A DNA stretch of 64,000 bases, from positions 57,093 through 121,092 of the forward strand of contig JAQSWN010000021.1 of assembly GCA_029266615.1 (NCBI GenBank), read 5' to 3'. This document shows, piece by piece, positions 52,974 to 61,882 of this stretch. The DNA is from Polyangiaceae bacterium. Its GTDB lineage: Bacteria > Myxococcota_A > Polyangia > Polyangiales > Polyangiaceae. The notes beneath the pieces are model-generated. The model was not told the origin of the DNA. It saw nothing but the letters and a program-made list of their open reading frames with translations, and searched no databases. Numbering within the stretch: the first letter of the stretch is position 1; each line of letters starts with the position of its first letter. The position numbers and the translations under genes were made by a program.

Positions 52974-53271
52974 CGAGTGCTCTGGTTATACCGGTCAGAA
53001 TTTCATTCTGTAAACCCGAAATCGACTCACGAGACAGGCGGGTACGCTCGCCCCCACACCGTCACTCTTCCGGGTGGAGCGCGATAAAATCGCTGTTTTA
53101 TCGATAGTTTCGACCACAGTCTGACGATGGATATCGGGCCATGACATGTAGGATCCTGTCGCGAAGCATCCTGGGAAAATTCGCGCCGACATGTGATCCT
53201 GCACTGAAACGGGATTTTTGCCGATGCGCGCAGAGGCGCGAATGAGGGGCGCGATTATGCTTCGCCGACAC
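52974..53271. promoter_or_regulatory. Divergent promoter region with palindrome and direct repeat
   Basis: About 300 bp, AT-rich by local standards, between the hydrolase and aldehyde dehydrogenase starts. It holds an 8-bp palindrome (53082-53103) and two near-copies of GACATGT(AG)GATCCTG at 53143-53158 and 53188-53201, spaced 45 bp. They are good candidates for regulator binding; no -35/-10 pair is certain. Confidence 0.5.
53082..53103. promoter_or_regulatory. Candidate operator: perfect 8-bp inverted repeat
   Basis: CGATAAAA, a 6-bp spacer TCGCTG, then TTTTATCG: a perfect dyad with 22-bp total length, typical of a TetR/LysR-like dimeric site. It lies about 170 bp upstream of the aldehyde dehydrogenase start and 110 bp from the divergent hydrolase start. 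The binding protein is unknown; no regulator gene is adjacent. Confidence 0.5.
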
Positions 53272-54696
53272 ATGACGACGCGTGCGATGGGCCCGTACAT
53301 CGGTGGCAAGCACGAAAGAGCAGCTCTGCAGGAGGTTCGAAACCCGTACGATACAACCCTCGTGGGTGAAGTGGGGCTCGGCGACGCGGCTCACCTCGAA
53401 GCCGCGATCAGCGGCGCGGCAGCTTCATTTCGGGCCTGGTCTCGCGCTCCCACTCACGAACGCGCGGGAGTCCTGGAGCGGCTCGCGCACGCGATCGAGG
53501 CCGAGCAGACCGAGCTCGCAGAGCTCATCACGCGCGAGAGTGGCAAGCCCATTCGCTACGCAAACGCGGAGGTCGCGCGCGCCGTATCGACATTCCGACT
53601 CGGCGCCGCGGAAGCGCGGGTGCTGGGCGGCGAAGTACTGCCCTCCGATCAGCTGCCTGGCGCGGAAGGGCGGCTCACTTTGTATCGGCGCGTACCCCGA
53701 GGCCCCATCGGGGGCATCTCCCCGTTCAATTTCCCACTCAACTTGGTCGCGCACAAGCTGTCACCCGCGCTCGCGATCGGCGCGCCGCTCGTGCTCAAGC
53801 CCGCGCCGCAAGCGCCGCTCACCGCTCATCGCCTCGCAGAGTTGGTCACGGCCGCAGGCGCACCCCCGCATGCCTTCGACGTCGTCCACGCCGAGCCGCA
53901 AGTCGCCGAGCGGCTCGCGACCGATCCGCGCTTGCCCGTGCTGTCCTTCACCGGCAGCGACACGGTTGGCTTTCACTTGGAGAGCGTAGCTCGGCGCAAG
54001 CACGTCACGCTGGAGCTGGGCGGCAATGCCCCCTGCCTCATCGACGAGACCGTCGACTTGGAAGCTCTCTTGCCACGCGTGGTGGACGCCGCGTTCGCGA
54101 ACGCCGGCCAGGTGTGTATCAAGGCGCAGCGGCTATTCGTGGTAAAGAGCCGCTTCGACGCGTTCCTCGAGCGCTTCGTCGAGCTCACGCGGGCGCTGGC
54201 GGTGGGAGATCCCATGGACCCGCGCACGGTAGTCGGTCCCATGATCGAAGCCCGCCACGTAGCGCGCGTTCAAGAGTGGGTCGCGGAAGCCGAACGCGGA
54301 GGCGCGCGGCGCCTGCTAGGAGGCGAAGCGCGCGGCAACCTGCTCTGGCCAACCGTGCTCACGGGCACGAAGCCCGACCAGCGCGTGTGCAAGGACGAGA
54401 TCTTCGGCCCCGTAACGCTGGTCGAGCCCGTCGACGACTTCGAGGCGGGTTTGAAGGCGTGTAACGCCTCCCGCTTCGGTATTCAGGCCGCCGTGTTCAC
54501 ACGCGACCTGGGGCGCGCCCTCACCGCCTACCGGGAGCTCGACTATCCGGGCGTGCTCGTCAACGACGCGCCCAGCTTTCGCGTCGACAACGTGCCTTAC
54601 GGCGGAACGCGAGACTCTGGTCAGGGCCGCGAAGGAGTGCGCTTCGCGATTCAAGACTTCACGGAGACGAAGCTGCTCAGCCTCACCGATCTCTAA
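53272..54696 (+). CDS. NAD(P)-dependent aldehyde dehydrogenase
   Basis: A 474-residue ALDH-superfamily enzyme starting MTTRAMGPYIGG at 53272. Several upstream ATGs would add non-homologous residues. Motifs are GPIGGISPFNFPLNLVAHKL (active-site approach, with catalytic Asn in NFP), VLKPAPQAPLTA, FTGSDTVGF, the general base Glu in TLELGGNAP (about residue 248), the nucleophile Cys in NAGQVCIKAQR (about 282), and FGPVTLVEPVDD. The length and motifs fit the lactaldehyde/glyceraldehyde-3-phosphate/succinate-semialdehyde branch; the exact aldehyde is not clear. Its 3' end overlaps the convergent PHP gene by 4 bp. Confidence 0.93.
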   Translation: MTTRAMGPYIGGKHERAALQEVRNPYDTTLVGEVGLGDAAHLEAAISGAAASFRAWSRAPTHERAGVLERLAHAIEAEQTELAELITRESGKPIRYANAEVARAVSTFRLGAAEARVLGGEVLPSDQLPGAEGRLTLYRRVPRGPIGGISPFNFPLNLVAHKLSPALAIGAPLVLKPAPQAPLTAHRLAELVTAAGAPPHAFDVVHAEPQVAERLATDPRLPVLSFTGSDTVGFHLESVARRKHVTLELGGNAPCLIDETVDLEALLPRVVDAAFANAGQVCIKAQRLFVVKSRFDAFLERFVELTRALAVGDPMDPRTVVGPMIEARHVARVQEWVAEAERGGARRLLGGEARGNLLWPTVLTGTKPDQRVCKDEIFGPVTLVEPVDDFEAGLKACNASRFGIQAAVFTRDLGRALTAYRELDYPGVLVNDAPSFRVDNVPYGGTRDSGQGREGVRFAIQDFTETKLLSLTDL

Positions 54697-57140
54697 GGAC
54701 CGGCGGTCACGAAGCTGCCGTCGGAGTCAGCGTCGACCAAGATGGGGTTGGAGAAGCCGAAGGGCTTGATCCATTTGCCGGGCAGCGCGTCGTTCATGAA
54801 CTTGTCGCCGCGCGCCAGCACGACAATCCAAGTGTCGACCTTGAGCTCGAGGTCGATGTTCAGATTCCACACCGACTTGCGCATCGGCACGTCGCGGGTC
54901 CGCTCCTCGACCTTGGCACCGTTGGCGTAAACCTCCACGCGCGACACGTCTACCCACTCCGGCGCCCCCACGCTGACCGCAAGCGACACGCGCGAGCCCT
55001 GCACGGTGTCGCCTGGCCCCGCGCTGCCGTTGGCGGTGGGCAGCACGAAAATGCCGCAAGAAACGACGGCGTGGCCGCCGGTGACGGCGCGCGCAACCTC
55101 CAGCGGCTGCACTCGCGATAGGTCTTGGTCCGGCACGCGGACGTACGTGCGGGGCCAGCCCGCCCACTGGAAAACGACGCGATGCGAATCCGAGTTACCC
55201 ACCGCCGTATAGCGATGACCGACGTTCAGCAGCTCGAACCAGTCGCGGAAGTTTCGCTCGAACACCTTGGGATCTTCGAGATCGAAGCCGTTGGACACCT
55301 CGAGGGCGTCGAATCCGAAGCTGAACTCGGGCGACTCCGCGACGCCCGTCTTGGTATTCAGCTCGCCGCGGTTGAAGTAGCCGACGCCGGGCATGCGGGG
55401 GTGATTCACCTGCAGCACCGCTTGCGGCGCGCGCGCGCGCACGACCGCGAAGATCTCCAGCGGCGAGGTCTCGTGGGTCGGGGGTACGTCGACCGACTTC
55501 GGATACGGGTAAGCGTTGAAGTGCCCCCAGTTCAGGGTCGTGATCTCCACGCCGCTCATGGTGGCCAGCTTGCCGTCGAGCCGCTGAATCGCGATGGCTT
55601 CCGAGTAGTCCGTCACGTGGTTGTGATCGGTCGGCACCCCGAGCTCGACGCCCTCTGCCGCCAAGGTGAGCACGCGGTCGTTCAGCGGCACGTTCGAGTC
55701 CTTGCTCGGCGACGCGTGCAAATGAAAGTCCGCCGAAAGCCAGCCACTCGTGTCCACCGTTCGCGTAAAAACTCCGCGAAATGTGGCACCTAAGTCCGCG
55801 TTCAGCTCCAGCTCCTGGCGCGGCATGGAGTACTCTGGGCCGTGCGTCGCGAGCACGTCATAGCGTCCCGCGGGCAGCTCTATCGAGCCCGAGCCGGTCA
55901 GCGAATAGAGCATGTTGCGCGAGCCGGACTCGTTGGAGCCCGGCACGAGATCCGGATCCTTGGTCGGCGGCACCCCCCGCACCACGAGCCGCCCCGCGAG
56001 ATGCTGCTCGTGCTCGTCCGTGATGAGGTAGGTCAGCGTACCCGGGCGCGGCGGTACCAAGTTGAGGCGCAGATCTCCGCCTTCCGCCACCGTGCCGAGC
56101 TCTTCGTCTTCACCGCCCGGGGCCGCGAGCACGAAGCGGTACTCCCCCACCGGTAGAGGAAGATCGAAGCTACCATCGCTCTCCGCAGGGACGCTCAGCA
56201 CCGTGCGCCCGTCCGGGTGGCGCGCGGAGATTGTGGCCCAGCTCTGGGGCGGTTTGAGCACGCCGCGAGCGTGTCCGATGGGCTTGCCCAGGCGGCGCCA
56301 CGCAATTTCTGCCGCTTTTCCGAGCCCCCCCGGCACGACGACCACGTCGCGCCGGAACCCCGCACTCTGACCCGGCGCGAGATCTGCGCTCTGTCCCAGC
56401 GCGACTTCGCCCGCAGGCCCGACGACGTCGAATTGAAACGCTACCTGCGCGGGGCGATCCGTAAAAACGAAGCCATAGCTCAGCTTGCGACCGACACGAC
56501 CGAGCCACGGCACGTCGGCGCGAGTCGCGAGGTGCACGTACCCGAGCCGCGGCGCGAACGCGGTGGTGCCCGGCCACCGTCCACGATCCCCGATCTGCAC
56601 CGCCGCGATGCGCTTACTGCTGGCATTGGTCACGGTGCTGACCAGCTCTACGAAGTCACGCTTCTCCGCGAGTCGGTACTCAGTGCGCAGCTCGAAGCGC
56701 CCGTCTCGTGATGCCTCCTCCACTGCGAGCACCGGTAGCTCCCCCGCGCGCGTCGCTTCGATTCCGACCGTGCGCAGCGGCGTCTGCGAACCGGCCACGT
56801 ACAGCACCGTGCGCAGCTCGATGAGCTCGTCCTGCGCCGCGCTAACCGTACCGAAGTCGATGAGAGCTCCGAAGCGCTGATGACGCTCCATGCCGCTGCC
56901 GTCGTTGGCGAGCACCAAGCGGAGCCGATCCGACTCCAGCACGTAGTCGCGCGGCTCGTCCGACGCGGAGCCCGGCGCGCCTCCGCGCGCCCAGTCCAGC
57001 GTTACGCCCGCGCCCCGGAGCGGTAGCTTGAGCTCGTCGTTGACCGGTGCGCGCGCACGTCGAACCGCCCAAAACGCGGCCGCGGCGCCCAGCGCTACTA
57101 GCAGCGCCGCGGCGGAGAGCAGGACGACTCGACGAGACAC
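54693..57140 (-). CDS. Membrane-anchored PHP-domain metallohydrolase (CehA/McbA family)
   Basis: An 815-residue protein. A GTG at 57140 starts SRRVVLLSAAALLVALG, an N-terminal membrane anchor or signal. A long beta-rich region (about 40-460) with carboxypeptidase-regulatory-like segments (DLPLPVGEYRFVLAAPG, IELPAGRYDVLATHGPE) follows. A PHP domain has SADFHLHASPSKDS (about 466-479), LGVPTDHNHVTDYSE, LQVNHPRMPGVGYF and VGNSDSHRVVFQWAG, the metal-ligand pattern of the family. The final domain is immunoglobulin-like. Related CehA enzymes hydrolyse phosphoesters or carbamates; the substrate here is unknown. It is divergent from prfC (69 bp). Confidence 0.9.
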   Translation of the reverse strand: MSRRVVLLSAAALLVALGAAAAFWAVRRARAPVNDELKLPLRGAGVTLDWARGGAPGSASDEPRDYVLESDRLRLVLANDGSGMERHQRFGALIDFGTVSAAQDELIELRTVLYVAGSQTPLRTVGIEATRAGELPVLAVEEASRDGRFELRTEYRLAEKRDFVELVSTVTNASSKRIAAVQIGDRGRWPGTTAFAPRLGYVHLATRADVPWLGRVGRKLSYGFVFTDRPAQVAFQFDVVGPAGEVALGQSADLAPGQSAGFRRDVVVVPGGLGKAAEIAWRRLGKPIGHARGVLKPPQSWATISARHPDGRTVLSVPAESDGSFDLPLPVGEYRFVLAAPGGEDEELGTVAEGGDLRLNLVPPRPGTLTYLITDEHEQHLAGRLVVRGVPPTKDPDLVPGSNESGSRNMLYSLTGSGSIELPAGRYDVLATHGPEYSMPRQELELNADLGATFRGVFTRTVDTSGWLSADFHLHASPSKDSNVPLNDRVLTLAAEGVELGVPTDHNHVTDYSEAIAIQRLDGKLATMSGVEITTLNWGHFNAYPYPKSVDVPPTHETSPLEIFAVVRARAPQAVLQVNHPRMPGVGYFNRGELNTKTGVAESPEFSFGFDALEVSNGFDLEDPKVFERNFRDWFELLNVGHRYTAVGNSDSHRVVFQWAGWPRTYVRVPDQDLSRVQPLEVARAVTGGHAVVSCGIFVLPTANGSAGPGDTVQGSRVSLAVSVGAPEWVDVSRVEVYANGAKVEERTRDVPMRKSVWNLNIDLELKVDTWIVVLARGDKFMNDALPGKWIKPFGFSNPILVDADSDGSFVTAGP

Positions 57141-57209
57141 GCCGCCACGATAGCGCGCATTGTCGGCCCCGTGCTTGCCGGAAGGCTCGCCCTCTGGTAC
57201 CGCCCCGCC

Positions 57210-58793
57210 GTGGCTACTCCCCTCGAGCAGGCCGTCAACCGACGCCGCACATTCGCCATCATCGCGCACCCGGACGCCGGCAAAACGACGCTGACCGAAA
57301 AATTGCTGCTGTTCGGCGGCGCCATCCAGCTGGCCGGCGCAGTGAAGGCTCGCGGCGACGCTCGACGCGCGCGTTCGGATTGGATGAAGGTAGAGCGCGA
57401 GCGCGGCATTTCCGTCTCGGCGTCGGCCATGACGTTCGAGCACGACGGCTGCGTCTTCAACCTGGTCGATACGCCCGGTCACCAAGACTTCAGCGAAGAT
57501 ACGTACCGCTCGCTCACGGCCGTCGACTCCGCCATCATGGTGCTCGACGCCGCAAAGGGCATAGAAGAGCAAACGCGCAAGCTGTTCGAGGTTTGCCGGC
57601 TGCGCAACATTCCCATCATCACGTTCATCAACAAGCTCGATCGCGAAGGCCGCGAGCCGTTCGAGCTGATGGACGAGGTCGAGCAGGCGCTCCAGTTACA
57701 AGTAACGCCCATCAGCTGGCCGATCGGCATGGGTCAGCGGTTCCTCGGCTGCTACGACTTGAAGCGCGACCGCTTGGCGCTGATGGAGCGCACGAAGAAC
57801 CGCGCCGCGGACGAGGGTGAGGTCTGCAATGGCCTCGACGATCCCAAGCTCGATCGGCTACTGCCCGAGTGGGCCACCAAAGCCCTGCGGGAAGAGGTTC
57901 AGATGGCACGCGAGCTGTGCCCACCCTTCGATCTCGAAGAGTATCGCGGCGGCCACATGACGCCGGTCTTCTTCGGCAGCGCCGTGAACAATTTCGGGGT
58001 ACGCGAGCTGCTCCGCGGCGTCGCAGACGTGGCGCCGCCGCCGCGTCCACAGAAAGCACGGGAGCGCGAGGTCTCGCCGACCGAAAACAAGGTCACGGCC
58101 GTCGTCTTCAAAGTGCAGGCCAACATGGATCCGAAGCACCGCGACCGCATCGCGTTCGTGCGCCTGTGCTCAGGCCACTTCCGCCGCGGCATGAAGCTCA
58201 CCCACGTTCGCTCCAACTCGGTAATGGCCCTGAACAACCCCGTCAGCTTCTTCGGACAAGATCGCGAGACGAGTGAAGAGGCGTTCGCCGGCGACATCCT
58301 CGGCATACCCAATCACGGTAAGCTCGGCATCGGCGACACCCTCAGCGAAGGCGAGACTCTCACCTTCACCGGCATCCCCAGCTTCGCCCCCGAGCTCCTT
58401 CAGCGCGTCCGTCCCACGGACCCGATGCGCGCGAAGCACCTGACGCGCGCTCTCGAGCAGCTCGCGGAAGAAGGCGCCGCCCGCGTCTTCAAGCCGCGAA
58501 TCGGCAGCAACCACATCGTCGGCGTCGTCGGCGCCCTCCAGTTCGACGTGCTCGCCGATCGCATCAAGAGCGAGTACGACATTCCCGTCGTCTTCGAAGC
58601 CGCCGGCCTCTTCACCGCGCGCTGGGTCGAAGGCGGCGACGCCGCGCTCCTCAAGAAGTTCGAGAACGGCAACGAAGGCTATCTCGCCGACGACCACACC
58701 GGCGCCCTCGTCTTCCTCGCCCGCAACTCCTGGCACCTGGACACCACTCAAAAGGAGTGGCCCGACCTCAAGTTCGCCAAAACGAAAGAATAG
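57210..58793 (+). CDS. prfC: Peptide chain release factor 3
   Basis: A 527-residue translational GTPase that recycles RF1/RF2 after termination. Key motifs are RRTFAIIAHPDAGKTTLTEK (G1, about 19-27), the segment SDWMKVERERGISVSASAM, FNLVDTPGHQDFSEDTYR (G3) and FINKLDRE (G4), followed by beta-barrel domains with DPMRAKHLTRALEQLAEEG and the RF3-typical end WHLDTTQKEWPDLKF. I chose the GTG at 57210, which gives eleven residues before RRTFAI as in E. coli RF3; a GTG at 57171 is the alternative. It stands alone between the PHP gene and the repeat array. Confidence 0.95.
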   Translation: MATPLEQAVNRRRTFAIIAHPDAGKTTLTEKLLLFGGAIQLAGAVKARGDARRARSDWMKVERERGISVSASAMTFEHDGCVFNLVDTPGHQDFSEDTYRSLTAVDSAIMVLDAAKGIEEQTRKLFEVCRLRNIPIITFINKLDREGREPFELMDEVEQALQLQVTPISWPIGMGQRFLGCYDLKRDRLALMERTKNRAADEGEVCNGLDDPKLDRLLPEWATKALREEVQMARELCPPFDLEEYRGGHMTPVFFGSAVNNFGVRELLRGVADVAPPPRPQKAREREVSPTENKVTAVVFKVQANMDPKHRDRIAFVRLCSGHFRRGMKLTHVRSNSVMALNNPVSFFGQDRETSEEAFAGDILGIPNHGKLGIGDTLSEGETLTFTGIPSFAPELLQRVRPTDPMRAKHLTRALEQLAEEGAARVFKPRIGSNHIVGVVGALQFDVLADRIKSEYDIPVVFEAAGLFTARWVEGGDAALLKKFENGNEGYLADDHTGALVFLARNSWHLDTTQKEWPDLKFAKTKE

Positions 58794-59180
58794 CCTCCTA
58801 CGCGACGCCTCTGCAGGCCGCCCGGCGCATCTCTGCCGATTTCAAGCCGCCGCACGGCTCCGCAACCGGAGCGGCGACTCCACATCACGAGATGGCACCG
58901 CACGCCGCCCGGCGCGGTATCTGCCGAATCGAGTCGCCGCACGCCTGCAGGCCGCGCGATAGCATCTTGATTCGGCGGACCATCACCCCGGCGCAGCATC
59001 CGCACGGTGCGGTCTTGATTCGGCAGAGATACGCGCGGCGCAGCAGTCGGACGGCGGGGTGCTGATTCGGTGATATCCGCACGAGGCGCGTCGCGGCGGA
59101 GGCACCTGGCGACGGCGCGGAGGCTTCTGCGTTGGGCTGCAGCTTGGCAGCCCAATTGAGGGAGAGAACGGCGGCGCGCG
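58794..59180. other. Intergenic region between prfC and the radical SAM gene
   Basis: About 390 bp between convergent genes, taken up largely by the repeat array described at 58815-59090. No gene and no T-run terminator is seen. Small open frames are due to the GC-rich repeats. Confidence 0.5.
58815..59090. repeat. Inverted array of degenerate 46-48 bp repeats (core TTGATTCGGCAGATAT)
   Basis: Left half, minus orientation: copies with cores at about 58827-58847 and 58907-58933, plus a decayed one between them, spaced about 43-44 bp. Right half, plus orientation: copies starting at 58966, 59014 and 59061, spaced 48 and 47 bp. Each unit has a CTTGATTCGGCAGA core followed by GC-rich CGCGCGGCGC. 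The two halves face each other, so a transcript could fold into long imperfect stems. Further copies occur at 61851 and 62550-62629. Confidence 0.75.
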
Positions 59181-60605
59181 CTACTCGCCGACGACGCGGA
59201 GGCGTCGCGGCTCGTCCGGAGCATCACCCTTTGGAGTAATAGGGCCGACTTCCGCCGCGATTGCGGACATGACGGTGCTCATCGGGTCGAAGTCGGAGTC
59301 GGAACGGAAGCGTTGGGTGCCTCTGCCGATTTTGTATTTGGCGAGGCGATTTTGCATGATGTTGAGCGGCAGGTAGCCGAGCGTCTGGATCCAGCTCGAG
59401 CGTTGACGCACCGTCCAACGCTTCCAGATCGCGCCGGGCGAGTAGAAGCGTTGCCAGGCGCGCTGCCAGCCTTCTCGCAGTGCCTCGCGCGACATGGTCT
59501 TCGGGAGGTAGTAAGGCGAGCCTGCGTCATGATCGCCCTCCAGCCACCAGTTGGGCTTCGTGAGGCGGTTCTCGGCGAGGAGGCGCTTGTAGAGCTTCGT
59601 ACCGGGGTACGGCGTGAGCATGGCGAAGAGCGCCATGGTCAGCTGCATTTGGACGCCGAACTCCACCGTGCGGTCGAACACTTCCGAGTCGTCGGTATCG
59701 AAGCCAAAAACGAAGCTGCCCCAGGTGGAGATGCCGTGGTCGTGCAGCATCTCGAGCACTTCCTTGTACTTCGCGGGACGGTTCTGCCGCTTGCCGGTGA
59801 AGGCGAGCGTCTCGTCGTCGATGCTCTCGAAGCCGATGAAGAGGGCCTTGCAGCCACTTTCGGCCATGAGCTTAACGTTTTCGATGCGACCGACGGCGGC
59901 GAGCGAGCATTGGCCGATCCAGTGCTTGTCTAGCTCGGCCAGCTTGGTGAAGAGCTCCGCGGAGTACTTGCGGTGGATCATCACGTTGTCATCCGCAAAC
60001 ATGATGAGCTTGCCGAGCTGCTTCAATTCGCCCAGCACGTCGTCCACGGGCCGGAAGCGCATGGTGGTGCCATTCGCGGTGGAGACGCTGCAGAACTCGC
60101 ACGGGTACGGGCAGCCGCGCATGGTCTGTACGACCTGAAAGGGAATGTACTTTTTCGAGCGGAACAAGTCGCGTCGCGCCAGTGGGCGCCCCGGCTTGGA
60201 TAGGTCCGGCAGCTCCCCGCGATAGATGCGCTGCAGACGGCGGTTCCGCGCGTCCTCCACGACTCGCGGCCACAGATCCTCCGCCTCGCTCACCACGACC
60301 GAGTCCGCAAAGCGTAGCGCTTCGTCTGGTAGCGCGGTGGGGTGGATGCCGCCAAGCACGACCTTGACGCCGCGCTTACGGTACGCCTCCGCGATGGCGT
60401 AGCTGCGGCTCGCCGTTTTGCTGTCCACGCTGATGCCGACGAGGTCGACGTCTTTGACATCGCGCTCGATGTCGAATGGTTTGACGAGGTCGTCCGTGTA
60501 GATGACCTCGTCCGTCTTCGGCGTGAGCGCCGCGAGGACTCCGAGTCCGAGGCGCGGGAGGTATGCCGAGTCTTCGCTTGCGGTGGCGATCAGCTCGATC
60601 TGCAT
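59181..60605 (-). CDS. B12-binding-type radical SAM protein
   Basis: A 474-residue protein. The N-terminal B12-binding-like Rossmann domain (about 1-140) includes VKDVDLVGISVDSKTASRSY and VKVVLGGIHPTALPDEAL. The radical SAM core has the cluster motif CPYPCEFC (CxxxCxxC, about residues 165-175) and downstream GFESIDDETLAFTGKRQ and MLTPYPGTKLYKRL. The C-terminal region (FYSPGAIWKRW, GYLPLNIMQNRL) matches DUF4070 of the HpnP/BchE-like methylases and cyclases. No cobalamin-binding DxHxxG is obvious, as in many class B members. The product is likely a lipid or hopanoid/pigment modification, but this is inference. It is isolated on this strand. Confidence 0.9.
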   Translation of the reverse strand: MQIELIATASEDSAYLPRLGLGVLAALTPKTDEVIYTDDLVKPFDIERDVKDVDLVGISVDSKTASRSYAIAEAYRKRGVKVVLGGIHPTALPDEALRFADSVVVSEAEDLWPRVVEDARNRRLQRIYRGELPDLSKPGRPLARRDLFRSKKYIPFQVVQTMRGCPYPCEFCSVSTANGTTMRFRPVDDVLGELKQLGKLIMFADDNVMIHRKYSAELFTKLAELDKHWIGQCSLAAVGRIENVKLMAESGCKALFIGFESIDDETLAFTGKRQNRPAKYKEVLEMLHDHGISTWGSFVFGFDTDDSEVFDRTVEFGVQMQLTMALFAMLTPYPGTKLYKRLLAENRLTKPNWWLEGDHDAGSPYYLPKTMSREALREGWQRAWQRFYSPGAIWKRWTVRQRSSWIQTLGYLPLNIMQNRLAKYKIGRGTQRFRSDSDFDPMSTVMSAIAAEVGPITPKGDAPDEPRRLRVVGE

Positions 60606-60620
60606 CGCCGGCAGGCTACA

Positions 60621-61361
60621 TCAGCCGCCAGCGATCTGCTTCATCAAGCGATCCTTCTCAAGGACGCCTGGGTCAAAAATGTAAGCTTCGGCGTTATTTG
60701 CCGCGCTCACGACGACGGACATGCCAGACAGTGCCCCGCTCGTGATTTGGCAAACGCTGCGCTTCACGCCTATGCCGCTCGTCGAAGGCACCTCGAAGCT
60801 CTTGCTCTCGGTAGCGCCGAAGTCGACGCACGAAACCGGCGATGGGAACTTGGTGGAGAAGCGAGCCAGCTTGGGCTCCGCCTCCCAGTAACGCGCGGTG
60901 AGCGAATTCTCACCCGCCGTGCGCGTCGCGGTACACAGGCGCTCTTTGGTGCGCTCGACGGCGGCCTTCTCGGCCGCGTCCGTCGGCGTGTCGCACTGCG
61001 GCGCCGCGGAAGCCTTGTCGGGCGCGGCACGGTTGTCCCCCGCCCAGGTGACGAACAGCTTGAGCAGCGCGTCATTCTGGGCCTTTCGCTGGGCCTCCGC
61101 GTCGGCGGCGGCTTTGACGGCGGCCTCAGCGGAGGTGATCTCCTGGTCCAGCTTGACCAGGTTCTCTTTGTCTTCCCCCGCGGGGTCACACATCTTGTAG
61201 GCGAACTCGCGCCATTGCTTGGCGAGCGCGAAGTCCTTCGCGGTGACGGCCTGGCGCGTGACCGTGAAGCCCTGCTCGCACTTTTCCGCGTTGCGGGTCT
61301 GACAGCCGAGCGAGAGCAGGCTGCAGCCGAGCAACAACGACATTCCGGGTCGCAAGATCAT
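60621..61361 (-). CDS. Exported lipoprotein, unknown function
   Basis: A 246-residue protein from ATG 61361. The signal ends LLSLGC (Cys20). Mature helices include FTVTRQAVTAKDFALAKQWR and an Ala/Glu/Lys-rich coiled coil (EAAVKAAADAEAQRKAQ), then a beta domain with paired cysteines (PSPVSCVDFG, KRSVCQITSGA) and the end VLEKDRLMKQIAGG. A longer upstream frame has no protein-like sequence. It lies 16 bp upstream of the radical SAM gene on the same strand, so the two may be co-transcribed. Confidence 0.78.
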   Translation of the reverse strand: MILRPGMSLLLGCSLLSLGCQTRNAEKCEQGFTVTRQAVTAKDFALAKQWREFAYKMCDPAGEDKENLVKLDQEITSAEAAVKAAADAEAQRKAQNDALLKLFVTWAGDNRAAPDKASAAPQCDTPTDAAEKAAVERTKERLCTATRTAGENSLTARYWEAEPKLARFSTKFPSPVSCVDFGATESKSFEVPSTSGIGVKRSVCQITSGALSGMSVVVSAANNAEAYIFDPGVLEKDRLMKQIAGG

Positions 61362-61850
61362 GGCGGCATGTAACCCGGCCCCGCCGCCGTTTTCAACCAC
61401 CCCGCTCCCAGAGGCGCGCGTAGCGAGAGAAAGCCTCAGTTCCCGGGTTCGATCCGTGACGAGCTCCGCGGCAAAGCAGGACAATGCGTGCAGGCTCCGG
61501 CGCTGCCAGAGGACGCTGGGCTTGGAGAGGAAGCGAATACGATACTGGCCCGCGGTCAGGTCCGAGACCTCTGATCCAGCTCCCGAAGCTCTTGAAAGCA
61601 GGAGCTGCTCATGAACTCGAGCGCACGTAAATCTGCCTCGGCGATGTGACGCGCAGCTTCGAGCTTTTGATGAGCTGTCGTGTCTAGTGCCGCGCCTGTG
61701 ACCTGCGCTCAACAATCGCTGCGCGATTGTCCGCTGCGCGGCATGCGCCGCACTAGCCACCATGGCGGAAGAATCAGGCCCCGTTGCGCCAGGTGGTGGC
61801 GTTCGTTGAGAAGGCAGGCGAGAGACAGCGTCGCGGCGGCGGGCGGCGGC
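61362..61850. other. Intergenic region, no convincing gene
   Basis: About 490 bp between two minus-strand genes. Open frames on both strands lack family features. One perfect 8-bp hairpin, ACAATCGC-TGC-GCGATTGT, lies at 61712-61730 with no T-run. A minus-strand stretch of about 50 codons around 61570-61720 reads like protein (EAARHIAEADLRALEFM) but has no start codon; it could be a gene remnant. Confidence 0.4.
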
Positions 61851-61882
61851 TTGATTCGGCAGAGAAGTCGAGGCGGCGGGCG
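61851..61882 (+). repeat. Isolated copy of the TTGATTCGG repeat
   Basis: CTTGATTCGGCAGAGAAGTC followed by GC-rich sequence, the same core as in the 58.8-59.1 kb array. It abuts the stop of the YjdF-type gene at 61883. Confidence 0.7.

Noticed and set aside
54693-57572. 959-residue version of the PHP protein
   Set aside because: The added N-terminus overlaps prfC in antisense. The membrane anchor begins at the GTG at 57140.
61570-61720. Possible 50-codon minus-strand gene in the 61.4-61.85 kb gap
   Set aside because: It looks somewhat protein-like but is preceded by a stop and has no start codon before its last third. It is at best a remnant.
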